From: Aricia agestis | Lineage: Eukaryota; Arthropoda; Insecta; Lepidoptera; Lycaenidae | NCBI RefSeq assembly: GCF_905147365.1 | Contig: NC_056406.1 | Location: 3,050,501-3,114,500, forward strand | Direction: 5' to 3' | DNA: 64,000 nt | Shown: positions 21,954 through 32,785 of the stretch, piece by piece | Layout of the letters: each line of letters starts with the position of its first letter | How positions within the stretch are numbered: position 1 is the stretch's first letter | Program-made: the position numbers and the translations under genes | The notes under the pieces: model-generated | What the model was told of the DNA's origin: nothing | What the model saw: only the letters and a program-made list of their open reading frames with translations | Database searches by the model: none

Positions 21954-24010
21954 ATGTCGAAGGTTAAAAAATTGACTGGCTCGTTCCGGTACACTCAATG
22001 GGACCCCTGCTTGATAACATCCCAGATTGTGGCAATGCAGTCACTTTTGTACCTTAGTCTTTGTTTCATAATGGCAATCATGCAAGATTTGACGAGCTCG
22101 ACAAGAACATTGGACCATCTGTTTGAGTACCATGTAAGTGTGTAATAATATAAGTACGTAACGTTTAACAAAATATTTTGCCTAAAAAAGTATAGTCGTT
22201 GATATGCTTAACTTTTTCTGTTTGTTCCCAAGGCTCCATAAGAGGAACCCTCTAGGAAAAGTAAATTTTTTCTGCACTGAAAAATACCAGTTTGGCTAAG
22301 CTATCCATATCAATCCAGTATTTCCAAAGAATTAAAAAATCAAACTAACATTTTTTTCTACTGAATGCTACTAACTAAAAAATTTACTAGAATAATTATA
22401 CTTACCAAGGCTCCATAAGAGGAACCCTCTAGGAAAAGTAAATTTTTTCTGCACTGAAAAATACCAGTTTGGCTAAGCTATCCATATCAATCCAGTATTT
22501 CCAAAGAATTAAAAAATCAAACTAACATTTTTTTCTACTGAATGCTACTAACTAAAAAATTTACTAGAATAATTATACTTACCAGTGATTTTATTAATTA
22601 TTATTCTAATCAAATTCCAATATGTAAGTATTAAAAAATCTGATTTTTACAGGAAATCCATATTAAAAATAGCGAGGGATGCTCAGTAATATTTGCGTTT
22701 GTACTGAATGCTGTGATTGGTGCCTACTTTCTGTGGCTGCTCGTGGGACGCACTAAATTGTGCTTAGATTTCAGGTAATATTTTGAGTTTCTTTATTGTA
22801 GCAATCACATCTTAATGGCAGTTATGACTAGCATTCACTTGAGACAAAATACTTAAAGAGCTCTACAGAAAGCACCTTTAGTATGTTTTATTATAGCATG
22901 ATAAATCTTATTACCAGCCTCGGATCTAGGGGGGGGGCAAGCCGGGGTCTGTGCCCCGGGTGGCAAATTCAGGGGGCGGCCAAATTCATACTTCACGGAC
23001 CAATGGACAACTCATCATTGACCACGTAATAAAATATATTAAAATAGCAAAAGTACAGCAATTTCATGGCCATATCAACTTGACCAATACCCTGATCGCG
23101 GACTGCGCGTTCAAAATACGGGCCCGGCTCCCGCACGCCTTAAAACCCTGCCCTGTTAATTATATTATATATCCTACATAATATTGATAGCTGAAATTGT
23201 ATGGATGATAAAGGTGAAAATAAACATAAGTAGGTAGGGGGGGCTTCATTTTTCAGTTTTTGCCCCGCCTGAAAAAAATTGAAGATCCGGGGCTGCATAT
23301 TTCTATAAAAATTAGGATGTAAAAAATACTGTAGCTGACTAATAGATGACCCAGTACCTTCCCTGCTCTTCCATTTCAAGACTAAAAATAGCTGAAATGG
23401 ATCAGCCATAATATACTATGTTCAATACCAACCCTAGACGGTCAATTATATTATGCAATACGTGATATTGATGATAAAATTGCTCGTCTAGGCGGCCAGT
23501 TAGAAAGAGTAAATTTATAGACTCATACATACATACTAAAATACATACATAATACGAAATTGCAATAGTCTGCCACAAGACTGTCATGTTTTAAGTGATT
23601 GCTCGCCCTAACATGCAACATGAAATGAAGATGCTATTTGGCTTCTTGCTGGTATGGCTTTAGCCATCATGATTGTTACTATGTGAATTATAATTTTAAA
23701 TTAATTATTTACAGTTGAATTATATTTATCTTTCAAAATGAATTAACATTTTTGCTAGAAAATGTTACATGTATTGCTGAGTAAATTTTTTTTAAGTATC
23801 ACTACAATATAATTTTTTAGTTGCACATTCTACGGAGTCCATCTCTTGATTTGCTGGATTTACAATGGAAACTTTCCCATCTCGTTCTCCTGGTGGGCAC
23901 TCAACATATCCTGCGCTGCCATCACATGTGTTGCAGGAGAGTTTTTGTGCCTCCGAACGGAACTTCAAGCTATACCTTTGAGTAGCATTGGTGCTAAAGT
24001 TGACTTATAG
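21954..24010 (+). CDS. SYS1: SYS1 homologue (Golgi-localised integral membrane protein), three exons
   Basis: SYS1 is a small four-helix membrane protein of the Golgi; in known species it recruits the Arf-like GTPase ARFRP1/Arl3p to the trans-Golgi. Exons: 21,954-22,133 (donor CAT/GTAAGTG), 22,653-22,774 (acceptor TTTTTACAG, donor TTCAG/GTAATA) and 23,821-24,010 (acceptor TTTTTTAG, stop TAG). Phases agree and give 163 residues, close to the usual length of about 156. Seen: GSFRYTQWDPCLITSQIVAM, hydrophobic segments YLSLCFIMAIM, VIFAFVLNAVIGAYFLWLL, FYGVHLLICWIY and WWALNISCAAITCVAGEFLC, and the conserved end GEFLCLRTELQAIPLSS. It is the only convincing host gene here and looks intact. Intron 1 has a tandem duplication; intron 2 holds a hAT-like MITE. 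Confidence 0.95.
22228..22581. repeat. Exact 177-bp tandem duplication in SYS1 intron 1
   Basis: 22,228-22,404 and 22,405-22,581 read identically (CCAAGGCTCCATAAGAGGAA ... AATAATTATACTTA). I saw no difference between copies, so it is recent or an assembly effect. Confidence 0.95.
22915..23295. mobile_element. hAT-like MITE in SYS1 intron 2
   Basis: Ends CAGCCTCGGATCTAG and inverse GAAGATCCGGGGCTG; next to them G-rich words (GGGGGGGGGCAAGCC / AGTTTTTGCCCCGCC) pair loosely. The flanks CTTATTAC and CATATTTC are not a convincing 8-bp duplication, so the copy is old. Confidence 0.65.
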
Positions 24011-24119
24011 TGATTATTCAGTGATGTGAAATACATGTTGGAAAATATGTATGGCAAGACTTTTAGAATATGCAAAAATGTTAGATGGTATGTATATGCT
24101 ATGTCATTATTACAGTATA

Positions 24120-24489
24120 CAGCATTGCCAGAAGTCCCGATTTTTTAATCAAAATTAAATGTCCCACACAGGGCCAGTTCAGTCCCGCTTTTCGGGTATA
24201 ACTCGAACATAATTTTTCTATGCTCAAACATACAGGCAGTGTGCTGAGAAACAAGGTGCGTAATGAAGATAAGAGTGTGGGAGATAGGGAGGTGGATTTT
24301 CTGTGGCTACTTTTGCTATCTATTGTCACGTGAACGTATTATTTTAAGACAAATAAAAAGATAAAAAATTCGAAAACTTTGATTTTATACATTTTATACT
24401 ATGTCCCGCTTTTGATGGAAGAATCCCTCTATTTTCACTCGAAAAGTTCCAAATTCCCGATTTGGCATAAAAAAAATCTGGCAACGCTG
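24120..24489. mobile_element. hAT-like MITE (CAGCRTTGCCAGA ends)
   Basis: Left CAGCATTGCCAGAAGTCCCG, right inverse AAAAAAATCTGGCAACGCTG. It sits about 110 bp past the SYS1 stop and may be transcribed with the gene's 3' UTR. A fragment of the same family is at 31,986-32,161. Confidence 0.75.
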
Positions 24490-24585
24490 GAAGTACTTAT
24501 AAGTTATACTTAGTTAATTAGTAAGAGGCAATTATTATAGTAATATTGTTTTTATAGGAGTTCTAACCAAGTATACAGTAGCTGT

Positions 24586-24644
24586 AGTTACTCTCACCCT
24601 CACCATACTCCAACTGTTGGAGTATGGTGAGGGTAGAGTAACTA
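24586..24644. repeat. Short near-perfect palindrome (about 29-bp arms)
   Basis: TCACCCTCACCATACTCCAAC is followed after one base by GTTGGAGTATGGTGAGGGT; the arms continue outward with a 2-bp indel (TAGTTACTC / GAGTAACTA). Confidence 0.9.
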
Positions 24645-25424
24645 GTCCTATGAATGCTATACTCCCAAGAACCTTACCTGTCTAGTTAATAGATGCCTTG
24701 TCTCCCCATTTTGACTTAAATGTATTTTAATTCCCAATTTTATTGATACTGTTCATATCAATAATATTTTTATTGCTCCTCTACATGAGTGGCCAGCGCT
24801 GGCCGATCGAATGGCGCATGCGATGGCTATGCAATGGTCGCAACGCCTCTACATGATGGCCGTGTTCAGTTGTGATCTAAACGTGGTTCAAGATGGAGGT
24901 GTAAGCATTAGCCATTGCGGCAATGCAAAACGTACATTTTTTAATAATTTATGACTTCACCAGATGACCCGGTGAACTTCGTATGACCTCCTAATATGAA
25001 CCTTCTCTTGAATTCTACGAATAATTATTTCGAGACTAAAATTCAAATAATGGTTAGTGGTAGTGATGATGATGTTAATGATGAATGTAATAATAGCATA
25101 ATATGCTTTCCTTTCTTAAAACAACGCCGAAACTTCCAAACTTGTATCTTTAGAAAGTCAGGAGTTATCTATTGTATTTAAGCTATTATTATTGTAAAGT
25201 TTCATTAAAATCCGTTCAGTAGTTTTTGAGCGAAAGAGTAACAAACATCCATACATCCATCAAACTTTCGCCTTTGTCATATTAATATATGTAGCTTCAT
25301 TCATTATGAGCCCACGTACTCGTCATTTTGAATGAAATTCGTAAATTGTAATACGAATTACAACGTCCTCACTCGACCGCGGCCGGGCATCAACCACAGA
25401 ACAATATATGAATATACTCTAGCG
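24645..25424. other. Repeat fragments, no gene
   Basis: Two related words CCTCTACATGAGTGGCC and CCTCTACATGATGGCC at about 24,778 and 24,846. CAGATGACCCGGTGAACTTC at 24,961 is the inverse of a Helitron 3' end of the 6.3-kb type. AAAATCCGTTCAGTAGTTTT near 25,208 is a common insect LINE/SINE tail word. A short frame (24,996-25,181) is not convincing. Confidence 0.45.
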
Positions 25425-25655
25425 CAGTGTTGCAGAAATGACATTTATGAAATCGGTGTTGCTACCAATTAAAAATCGGGAGAAATAGGGAGATTTCTAC
25501 CACCTAAAAATCGGGAGAAATAGGGAGATTGCTGCCTAAATAAATCAAATTAAAACACGTGTTAAAGTTCTTAATCATTAGCCTATTGTCTAAGTTGCAA
25601 GAAGGAGACAAATCTCCTTCTTGCAGCTTAGACAATAGGCGTAGTTTGCATCTGG
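25425..25655. mobile_element. hAT end fragment, inverted relative of the 19.7-21.8 kb element
   Basis: Starts CAGTGTTGCAGAAATGACAT, then GGTGTTGCTACCAATTAAAA and AAAATCGGGAGAAATAGGGA twice (25,470 and 25,505), and continues through the inverse of 20,404-20,540, including the zinc-finger coding stretch. No right end or target duplication was found. It contains a hairpin insertion absent from the paralogue. Confidence 0.8.
25581..25640. repeat. 28-bp hairpin inserted in the hAT remnant
   Basis: 25,581-25,608 and 25,613-25,640 are inverse with one mismatch, loop CAAA. The paralogue at 20,404-20,446 reads straight through this point. Confidence 0.95.
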
Positions 25656-25659
25656 GGGC

Positions 25660-25745
25660 ACGGCAGTGCCCCCTCCAAGTCGAGCAAAAAATCGGCACGG
25701 CCGTACTATCCTTTTCTCGAACCAATTTCGTGGCTCACAACACTC
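25660..25745. repeat. GGCACGGCAGTGCCCCC repeat fragment
   Basis: GGGGGCACGGCAGTGCCCCC and CGGCACGGCCGTACTATCC recur, slightly changed, at 50,408-50,480, followed in both by CTTTTCTCGAA. It is a known type of lepidopteran interspersed word; the parent element is unknown. Confidence 0.55.
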
Positions 25746-25857
25746 GAACAAAATACCTACTTATACTTAGCTTATTCATATCTAAATCAAAATCAAAAGT
25801 CATCAAAATCACATCTAGATACGCCACAGATGCACAAATATTTTAACTTTAAATCAC

Positions 25858-25893
<36 letters not shown>

Positions 25894-27830
25894 ATTTAAA
25901 ACAATACATATTACAAAACATATAATATATCATCGAGAAACCACGAAGGTTTATTAAGACGATATTACAAGTTAGCACCATATTATTTATAATTTAGATA
26001 ATAGTTAACAATTAAAAGGTAATGTAATATAACGAGCAATTACAAGCAAGTAATAAGAAATTGGCAATTACTAATTAATGTAGCTTGTACTAGTTCCTTA
26101 ACATAGTATAAATACAATTTAAAATTAATTATCTAGTTTAAGTACTGCAGGAGCTAAGATATTATATTATTATTATTAATTTGTATATTGCTAAAGTGCT
26201 TTCTTAATTGAACCTTAATATTGTTTGGTTTTAAAGAATCTCGCAGCGCAGGAGGTAAGTCATTGATAAGTCGAGGCACTAGGTACTGCGTGGTTCGCTT
26301 GCCGTAGACATTATTCGCACCTATCGTAAACAACCGATTCTGAGAAATAGCTCGGGTGTGTACGGGGTGATCTATTTTTATTTTTAGGGATTCATAAAAG
26401 AAATTGTCTTTAAGAAGCAAATATTGCACTTGATGGTATACTGGGATTATTTGACAGTAATTAAACAGTTTGTATTCGTTATTACTAAACTGTTGCTTGA
26501 TACTAGACGGGACAATAGTTTTTAAAATTTTTAATTGTAATTTGTAAATATTATCTAAGTAAGTCTTATATGTCCGCCCGTAGCTGGTGAGACCATATTG
26601 AATATACGAGTCAGCCAATGCAAAATAAAGCATTCTCTTAATTTTAAAAGGGATTTTATTTTTGAGAATTGTTAAGTTTGCGAGAAATTGCCGGAGTTTA
26701 TTGCAAACACGATCAATTTGTTGGTTCCAGTTAAACCTTGTATCTATTACTAGACCAAGATATGTTTGTTCTTGTACTGTATCAATAGGGGGACATTTAC
26801 ACACTGTACTAGTTGAGTGTAGGCAGTCATGATTATGAAATATTAGATTTGCGGTATCATGGGAATGCTTGTTATACGGGGATTTAATCAAAAGTAGTTT
26901 TGTTTTGGTCTCATTGATGACTAAGCCGGCATCGTGACACCATCTGAGAAGAGCGTTAAAGTCCTGTTGCAGAAGTTTTTTTGCTGTTTGGGGGTTGTCT
27001 AATGCAATAACGAGGCAGGTATCGTCTGCGAATTGGTAGCAGGTGCAGTGTTTCAGTGCAGTGTGTTAGTTTCAGGCGTAACAATTAAGTCTTAAAATAT
27101 AAAAATTAAAATCTGTAATAATTTGCTAAGGTAGACTATCATTGGTATCGCTGGGTGCTCTGTTAGCGATACCAATCAAATATATTTGTTTGGTAACTAA
27201 TCTCATATTAGTACCTGATATTCATCGACTTATACTGTTCCTAAACTACTCAGTACTCTTAGAAGATGTAACTATTATTGAATACAAATCTTCATGCTTA
27301 AACATTAATAAACAAAACAGATTGACATAAAAGTTTATCAAAAATATGGCGTGTTACTTTACTACCAATACTAAAAAAAAATTAAAACACAAATCTTTAT
27401 AGTTAAACATATTAATCAGCACAAAGATGTACAAAATAGTTTTTTAAACAAAATACCTACTTATACTTAGCTTATTCATATCTATCAAAAGTCATCAAAA
27501 TCAGATCTAGATACGCCGCAGATGCACAAATATTTTAACTTTAAATCACAGTTAGTTTCAGGCGTAACAATTAAGTCTTAAAATATAAAAATTAAAATCT
27601 GTAATAATTTGGTAAGGTAGACTATCATTGGTATCGCTGGGTGCTCTACTAGCGATATCAATCAAATATATTTGTTTGGTAACTAATCTCATATTAGTAC
27701 CTGATATTCATCGACTTATACTTTTCCTAAACTACTCAGTACTCTTAGAATATGTAACTATTATTGAATACAAATCTTCATGCTTAAACATTAATAAACA
27801 AAACATATTGATATAAAAATTTATAAAAAA
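25745..27830. repeat. Tandem duplication, left copy split by a LINE
   Basis: The left copy is 25,745-25,859 plus 27,068-27,335; the right copy is 27,437-27,826 and runs uninterrupted through AAATCACAGTTAGTTTCAGG. Shared words include CTAGATACGCCRCAGATGC and ACTATCATTGGTATCGCTGG. The right copy serves as the empty-site form. No gene was recognised in either. Confidence 0.9.
25860..27067 (-). mobile_element. Jockey/CR1-like LINE, 5'-truncated, with 30-nt poly(A)
   Basis: On the minus strand the reading starts at about 27,067 inside the reverse transcriptase (YQFADDTCLVIALDN holds the catalytic ADD box) and runs through YLGLVIDTRFNWNQQI, ADSYIQYGLTSYGR and YLVPRLINDLPPALR to a stop at 26,154. 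The frame is open across this whole length. The tail is the T-run at 25,860-25,890 (poly(A) on the minus strand). The upstream endonuclease and half of the RT are missing. No clear target duplication is seen. Confidence 0.9.
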
Positions 27831-27877
27831 TAACTTTTAATAAAAAAACAATTAATCTTACACCTATGATAACGAGA

Positions 27878-28012
27878 AGACGCAACATTCAAATATCGAC
27901 TATTTGTTGATTTGTACGATTAAGCAATCGCTATTATTATGTTATTAACTTTAATTCTTGTATTATAAATCAACAATTAATCGACATAACGATGTTGCAT
28001 CTTCTCATAAAA
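27878..28012. mobile_element. Degenerate small MITE
   Basis: GAGAAGACGCAACATTCAAA ... TTTGTTGATTT pairs imperfectly with AAATCAACAATTAATCGAC ... GATGTTGCATCTTCTC. About 135 bp, AT-rich centre, no coding. Confidence 0.6.
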
Positions 28013-28117
28013 TGTACATCACCTACCTTGTAACTTTCAGTTACTTACATCTTTCAGGAACAATATTAATGTCTTATTTTATAAGAGATTATTCTTCATC
28101 TAATCTATACTATAGTA

Positions 28118-30238
28118 TTATTGCACATTAAACTCATTAAATTTTTCTTTAAAAACAACATGTCCTCTTCGGGTTATTAAGGGGTGCTCAAGAAACTTAA
28201 CAATGTCAGCGTCGTGTCTGAGTTCCGCTATATCGTCAACATCAGGGTAATGAAACGATACCATTTTACTATTTTTAATTTTTCGCAAATACTTTACTTG
28301 GGGAATGTCATGATCCAATGAGATTACATTTCCGATGAAATGTTTGACGGTTGTCTTTGTTGCAAATTTAACATAATCCAGTCACCGACTTGTGGATGTC
28401 TTCGGTCAAAATCTGATTCGTCTTCATCGTCTATAATATTGTCTTTATCTCGCTCTATAAAATTATATTGATTGGGTGTTACTCCTAGTTCAGTAAATGT
28501 AGCATCACTTTGACTGCCCTCCTCTTCAGCAAGCTGGATTATATTTTCACTATATGTATTCCAATTTATGCTTGAATCAGAGTCGCTAAGCATTATATTA
28601 TCACTCTCATTGCTTTCGTCCGACGAATATTTCAGTAGTAGGAAGTGAGGTGATTACACATTAATAAATCTTCATGTGTAATCACCTCACTTCCTTTGAC
28701 TACTTTTCTTTTCTTAATTTTTTGTGTAGGGTCAGCTTTTTTTATGGTGCTAAGTAACAAACTCTCAAACGATACAAACTCTTCACTTTCACTGAGATAC
28801 CGGTCTTCTACAACATTAATTATTGGTTTCCCTTGACTTGTACCAGGTAAATGGATCTCTCCAGGGTGAAAAATTATTCTTTTGTACGTTTCGGGTGTTT
28901 GCTGTGTGGTCTTTGTTTGGTTTTTGTTGTCACTTTTATTTGTTGATGCACATTTCTCATTAATTGTCTTTATTATTCCTCGAGAACATAAATTCCATAA
29001 AGTGGGCACTTGTTTTGTTTTAACTTCATTAAATCTTTTTAAAGCCTGTGCGTCATATATTTCAACGGATATTACGTCTTTATTAAGTGGGAAGATGCCG
29101 CCTTTTTTAAATCCATTTCTTATTATTTTAGGATCTAACTCTTTCCACACCTGTCCGAGAATTTCACTGAAGTGGTGTTTTTGCATCTTGGCTCCAACGT
29201 TTAACCGTTGCCATGCTAATATTTTGGCATCCCACCGGTCTTTCATGGATTTAAATACCGCCAAATCTAAAGGTTGTAGCAGATGGCTGGCATGTGACAG
29301 CAGTTTTATTATTTCAACGCCCAATTCCTTTGCTTTCTCCAAAACAATTAATTGAATGTGAGTGGAATGGCCATCATATATTATTAGACAAGGTGACTCT
29401 TTACTTACGTGAGGCAAGACTGTCCCCAACATGTATTTCTCAAAAACTTTGGCATCGATCCATCCATTCTTTGTGGCCGCGTAGCACGTACCCTCATAGG
29501 CGTTTCGAGACATCCACTGGTCCCATACATTCTTCCCACGATATATGATTAATGGTGCTAATTTATCACCTGCTGCGTTTACTGTAAATAACACAGTAAC
29601 GTTGTCTTTTCCTGCAGAAGCTATTGTTCTAGTACTTGCGAAACCCCTCGCACCTACAATTTTCGTTTTTTCTGGGTCTTTGCTAAAACTCGATTCATCC
29701 AGATTCCAGATTCTTTCTGGACTATACTGTATGTCTCGTTTTTTCAAATATTCTTCGAGCATTGCGAAATATTTGTTGATTATGAAAGGGTCACATGCTG
29801 CTTTTCGAGACATTTCAACTGCTTGTGGCTTTTTCAGTGATAGCTTGTTTCGTTTACAAAAAGCAACAAACCAGTCGTATCCCGGTCTGTCCTCTTTAAA
29901 GGGCGTCGTCAATTTATTTATTTTAACAAATTGCGTTATTAATTTCAATGTCTCTTTAGGGGAAAGACCGAAACCATTTTTTTCCATTGTGTGGAGACTA
30001 GAAGCTATTCGTTTTTCATATTTTTCGTGCACCGCTGTCGGTCTGCCTTTGGTTTCCTTAACAACCCCTCTTCTAAGTTTAACCCTGTCTACTATAGTTG
30101 TCCGCGGAATATTATATTTTCGTGACGCTTGATATGAATTTAAATTACCATTTTTTGCTTCCTCGACAGCTTTCTTTAATGTTTCTAAAGTGTAGGTAGG
30201 TTTAGTTTTTTTTATAGTTACGTACCATTTTGATTAAT
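28118..30238 (-). pseudogene. pogo/Tigger-family transposase, three lesions
   Basis: A DDE_1 transposase of the Tc1/mariner superfamily, TA target. ATG 30,238 opens MVRNYKK; an extra A in the run at about 30,206-30,213 shifts the frame. It then reads as a psq-type helix-turn-helix (YQASRKYNIPRTTIVDRV), a CENPB-like domain (EKRIASSLHTMEK, RPGYDWFVAFCKRN) and the DDE core: IWNLDESSFS, LIIYDGHSTH and LLQPLDLAVFKSMKDRWD. The long frame ends at 28,632 because of a 20-26 bp inverted insertion; homology resumes in LKYSSDESNESDN. A third shift near 28,367 (a base missing in a T-run) precedes the last segment, VKYLRKIKNSKMVSFHYPD to the stop at 28,118. No terminal repeats were found. Confidence 0.9.
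28641..28694. repeat. Perfect 20-bp palindrome at the pogo frame break
   Basis: GGAAGTGAGGTGATTACACA (28,641-28,660) is the exact inverse of 28,675-28,694, with a 14-nt loop. The right arm is the original coding sequence (GSEVITH on the minus strand); the left arm is the inserted copy. Confidence 0.95.
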
Positions 30239-30324
30239 GTCTTACATCTGAAATGGATAAAACAAATTATATATGTAAGTACATTATATTAATATCAAAT
30301 TCTGTTTTATAAAGAAAATGTGTA

Positions 30325-31027
30325 CAATAGGCTACTTGACCTATATTCAATTTCATTGAAAAAATGCATATTTCTAGTAGAACTTGGCCTAGGAATCCGT
30401 ATTTCACCCTTATCATCAAATAAAAGCTTATGATTGATAAATAAAGTCGATTTGAAAATATGATTTTATGTTTGTTAATTTGTACTGACGAAAACGCTTT
30501 TGCGGTACTTCCGATTTGGATGTGACGTCATCAGACTAGTAATTTAATATCTTTTATTTAACGCGCTCGTTATGTGTAAGTTTATTTGTACTTATATAAT
30601 AAGAATAAGCCTAGAAAGTTTTGTAAAATATATTTTCTTGAATAACTCAAATAAAAGATCAGTTTTATATATTATCTTCATTTATTGTAGTTGGGAAATG
30701 AAATGGCCAAAACTTTTCTCCAAAAGTTTTCAACATTACAAATGATTTATAATTTCTTATTTAATTATTTTCTAATTTTTGGGCACTTTTAGACTCGTAC
30801 ATTTAGCACATTTTTTTTTTTTCAATAAAGAGAGTTTAAAATACAAAACATATGACGTCACACTATGGCGGACAGTGTTTTCGGCGTCATTTAAAAGGCA
30901 TATTTTTCAATCAACATTTTTATGGGTTTCTACTGTTTAAAATATTAAAATATTAGTTTTTTTGGTAAAAATTAATGATTAAGAAGTGATTAGCATAAAG
31001 AAAAAAATTAGGTCAAGTAGCCTATTG
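30325..31027. mobile_element. 703-bp non-autonomous element, TA target
   Basis: CAATAGGCTACTTGACCTA at 30,325 is the inverse of TAGGTCAAGTAGCCTATTG ending at 31,027; both are flanked by TA. No coding sequence inside. It lies between the pogo start and the Cys-rich frame. Confidence 0.9.
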
Positions 31028-31038
31028 TATATATTAAG

Positions 31039-31380
31039 CTATGAAATTACCGTAGCCATCAAAATATTTGCAGGGCAAGACACGCATTCATCTTCAGGAT
31101 AGTGATCGTAAATAGTGAAAATGGAGCAAAGTGGACACCAGAAAATTGAGCTCTCCAACATCATTTGAGCATTTTGAATTTTTATATTATCCATAACAAA
31201 ATGATAAGGGATATTTGGTATTATATTTGTTGGCTCTCCACATTCAAAACACTTAGATGACAAGACGAAATGAGTATTTTGCCATGGCCATACAAGTCTT
31301 TGTTGTATAAAGTTTTGAAAATCATATTTAGTTAAGTGTTGTACTTCAATATCACCATCGCAAGTAAGTAAGTTTATTAT
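31039..31380 (-). CDS. Orphan Cys-rich exon, function unknown
   Basis: An open frame of 114 codons begins right after a good acceptor (TTTTATTTCAG, AG at 31,382-31,381) and ends at 31,039. It reads INLLTCDGDIEVQHL, LVWPWQNTHFVLSSKC, then Cys pairs CFECGEPTN, WCPLCSIFTIYD and DECVSCPAN, spaced like a zinc-binding ribbon. I do not recognise the family. A possible donor lies upstream at about 31,676 (CTGCGAG/GTGAGT), but the phase could not be settled. It could be the last exon of a host gene or of a transposon gene; the adjacent TA element suggests a repeat-rich setting. Confidence 0.4.
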   Translation of the reverse strand: MINLLTCDGDIEVQHLTKYDFQNFIQQRLVWPWQNTHFVLSSKCFECGEPTNIIPNIPYHFVMDNIKIQNAQMMLESSIFWCPLCSIFTIYDHYPEDECVSCPANILMATVIS

Positions 31381-31426
31381 CTGAAATAAAATTTCATCTA
31401 CGTATTAATATGTGCGGATATAAAAA

Positions 31427-31985
31427 GGTTGACTATTTCTATTTTGGGGCAAATGCGTCCCATAGTCGCAATTGCCCCGTAACGGCAGACGCATTTAGCC
31501 CAATACAATAATCCTAGCCTTAAAAATGGAGTTATAATTATTTCTTCAAATGAACCTATTTCACTTAAAATATCTGTCTATCTAAGAAACTCATTGACCA
31601 TTCTTTACAATCATTATTGAATAATATCAGTCAAATAAAGAAAAAATAAGATTAACATGGATTTTTGTACTCACCTCTCGCAGAAACAAGTTGTCCAGAC
31701 ACGTGCAGTTTACAAAATGGCGAAATACTTGAATATGTGAACTACAACACCATCTGTATGAACTTTAGTAAAGTATTTAATTTAAGCTAATGTAACTAGA
31801 GGGCGGAAGTCAATGTATTTAGATAAAACAGTTTTCGAATAATTTCAAAAAGACGCATTAGCCCCGTAGACGCAATTAGCCAGGTTGACCTTACTTACTT
31901 AAAATCAAAAGTTTTTTTAATCTTTATCTTTTTATTTGTGTTAAAATAACGATTACGTGACAAATGACAACTAAGCCAAAGAAAA
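31427..31985. other. Possible old element with GACGCAWTTAGCC words
   Basis: GGGGCAAATGCGTC / GACGCATTTAGCCC near 31,446-31,500 and GACGCATTAGCCCCGTAGAC / GCAATTAGCC near 31,852-31,885 occur in both orientations. Ends could not be fixed. No protein. Confidence 0.35.
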
Positions 31986-32161
31986 TCCACCCCTCTACCG
32001 CCCACACTCTTATCTTCATTACGCACCTTTCTTTCTCAACACGCTGCACGTACGTTCGGGCTTTCCCCGAAAAGCAGGACTGAGCCTGTCCCGCGCGGGA
32101 CATTTAATTTTGATGAAAAAATCGGGACGTCCCGCCAAAATCGGGACGTCTGGCAACGCTG
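31986..32161. mobile_element. hAT-like MITE fragment, same family as 24.1 kb
   Basis: Ends ...GTCTGGCAACGCTG at about 32,161, with ATCGGGACGTCCCGCC before it; it also shares 'ACACTCTTATCTTCATTACGC' with the inverse of 24,240-24,290. The left end is not clear. Confidence 0.6.
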
Positions 32162-32770
32162 AATTCCTGTAAAATAAAATAATAAATGTAAATAATCGCC
32201 AAAGTTACATTCGGACACACACTGGAAGAGTTGCGTAGTCCAAACCTTATTTAGTTAAATTATACTTACTTATTTAGTTAAAGTCCTAAGCCACATGGCG
32301 GGTAGATTAGACACAGAACGATATCTCTTTAACACCCTAGAAACTCCACCCAGCTTGAGTGACCCCTCTCCACCAAGCCAATGTCACAACATCTAAAGAC
32401 AAAGGGTGGAGCAGAATAAAATCTAAGGAAATCGGAAAATGTCGGACCTACTGGCCGCCACACCGACTAGGACCTCACCGTTCAAAACATTAATATTATT
32501 ATTATGTAATTTATAAAACAATAAATATATAATTATTTATTATATGTATAATATATTATAGTCTATTCTACTAAGTATATATATAAATATATATTACTTA
32601 TATTAAAAAAAAAAAAGTGTCCATGGCGTGATGGACCACAATTAATTAAAATTCATAATATTATTTCAATTATCCTTGGTGCGAAAAATCTAAATAATAA
32701 AATAACAAAAAAAGGATATGGACGAACAGTCCATAGACGGCCACAATTTTATAATTTAAAAAAAAACCCA
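32162..32770. other. Unassigned repeat-like DNA
   Basis: No gene. An (ATT)n-like tail at 32,497-32,510 suggests a SINE or LINE remnant ending there. AT microsatellite lies at 32,570-32,600. Confidence 0.35.
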
Positions 32771-32785
32771 AGGGTTGCAGACCAC

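Noticed and set aside
28882..30132. Plus-strand frames opposite the pogo gene
   Set aside because: Antisense shadows of a recognisable transposase.
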